Below, piece by piece: positions 5,467 to 5,713 of a DNA stretch of 5,713 bases. Below the pieces are notes generated by a model, which was not told the origin of the DNA, ran no database searches, and saw only the letters and a program-made list of their open reading frames with translations. The stretch covers positions 1-5,713 of the forward strand of contig JAHIMV010000015.1 in NCBI GenBank assembly GCA_018896315.1, in the 5' to 3' direction. Source of the DNA: Patescibacteria group bacterium. Lineage in GTDB: Bacteria; Patescibacteriota; Patescibacteriia; UBA2591; UBA6264. Within the stretch, counting starts at the first letter, position 1; each line of letters starts with the position of its first letter. The position numbers were made by a program, and so were the translations under genes.

Positions 5467-5713
5467 ATCTCTTGGAAGCCCTTTGTTTATGTGGGTTACA
5501 GAGCGTTTTTTTCCATTTAGTACTTTTAGGCACGATTTGACCAAAATTTTTATATCCTTCAGTCAGTGTTTTCCTTCAGTCGGTGCCTGGCACCGAAAAG
5601 TAATGCCCTGAAACGCTTTACTGGCCTACGTTTTAAGACGAAAATTTAAATTTATCCATATTTTGACTAAATTCTAATTAACCAATCACCTATATCCCCG
5701 ATTACCAAATTAC
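5467..5713. other. Gene-free right end
   Basis: No open frame here looks coding on either strand. The stretch holds the second half-site/palindrome cluster (5556-5596) and then AT-rich sequence including AAATTTAAATTT near 5642-5653. The segment around 5470-5550 is gene-free between the two clusters and could be the internal part of one mobile repeat, but nothing else in the window allows a comparison. Confidence 0.5.
5556..5596. repeat. Half-site plus palindrome TCGGTGCC-T-GGCACCGA
   Basis: CCTTCAGTCAGTG (5556-5568) is repeated with one change as CCTTCAGTCGGTG (5573-5585), exactly 17 nt later. The second copy runs into the perfect palindrome TCGGTGCC-T-GGCACCGA (5580-5596), again with one central base. 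This is the same layout and offset as the cluster after purF, but with a different sequence. There is no T-run after it, so it is not an intrinsic terminator. From memory, GGTGCCTGGCACC palindromes are common RAYT-associated repeats. Confidence 0.65.

Noticed and set aside
5425..5596. CRISPR array
   Set aside because: Only two copies of each short repeat occur, 17 nt apart with 4-5 nt between them, and the two pairs are unrelated in sequence; there are no spacers or cas genes.

Overview
The window is AT-rich bacterial DNA with five protein genes, all on the plus strand. Four are recognisable families and the fifth is a repeat protein of unknown role. The three genes in the right half encode the first three enzymes of de novo purine synthesis, arranged as step 2, step 3, step 1: purD (1871-3169), a long purN-type formyltransferase (3173-4003) and purF (4050-5426). 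PurF makes 5-phosphoribosylamine from PRPP and glutamine, PurD joins it to glycine, and PurN formylates the resulting GAR. The spacing (3 nt, then 46 nt) suggests one operon, possibly with extra initiation before purF.

The left half begins with a gene-free, unusually G+C-rich patch (about 90-275) that may be a gene remnant. A promoter-like stretch follows, with an inverted repeat over its -10 box, and then a tetratricopeptide-repeat (TPR) protein gene (332-1450). After an intergenic stretch carrying two strong inverted repeats comes a tiny two-helix ferritin-like protein gene (1549-1770). About 100 nt with weak promoter-like sequence then leads into purD. Past purF, the last 287 nt contain no gene but hold two repeat/palindrome clusters.

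The most unusual feature of the window is a set of perfect palindromes with a single-base centre: GGGGAC-C-GTCCCC, AAAATGGGGTC-T-GACCCCATTTT and TCGGTGCC-T-GGCACCGA. The last two share one layout: a copy of the left half-site sits exactly 17 nt upstream. They look like REP/RAYT (IS200-like) associated repeats of the kind common in genomes of uncultured bacterial phyla, but no transposase gene is present here.

None of the five genes has a convincing Shine-Dalgarno sequence at normal spacing, and TATAAT-like boxes lie very close to several start codons. Together with the low G+C and the palindromes, this fits a bacterium from an uncultivated lineage. From memory, Omnitrophota or a Patescibacteria-like group would be plausible, but the window alone cannot settle the taxonomy. 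I see no convincing new defence system or other gene system. The repeat family, the small ferritin and the long PurN variant are the parts most worth following up.
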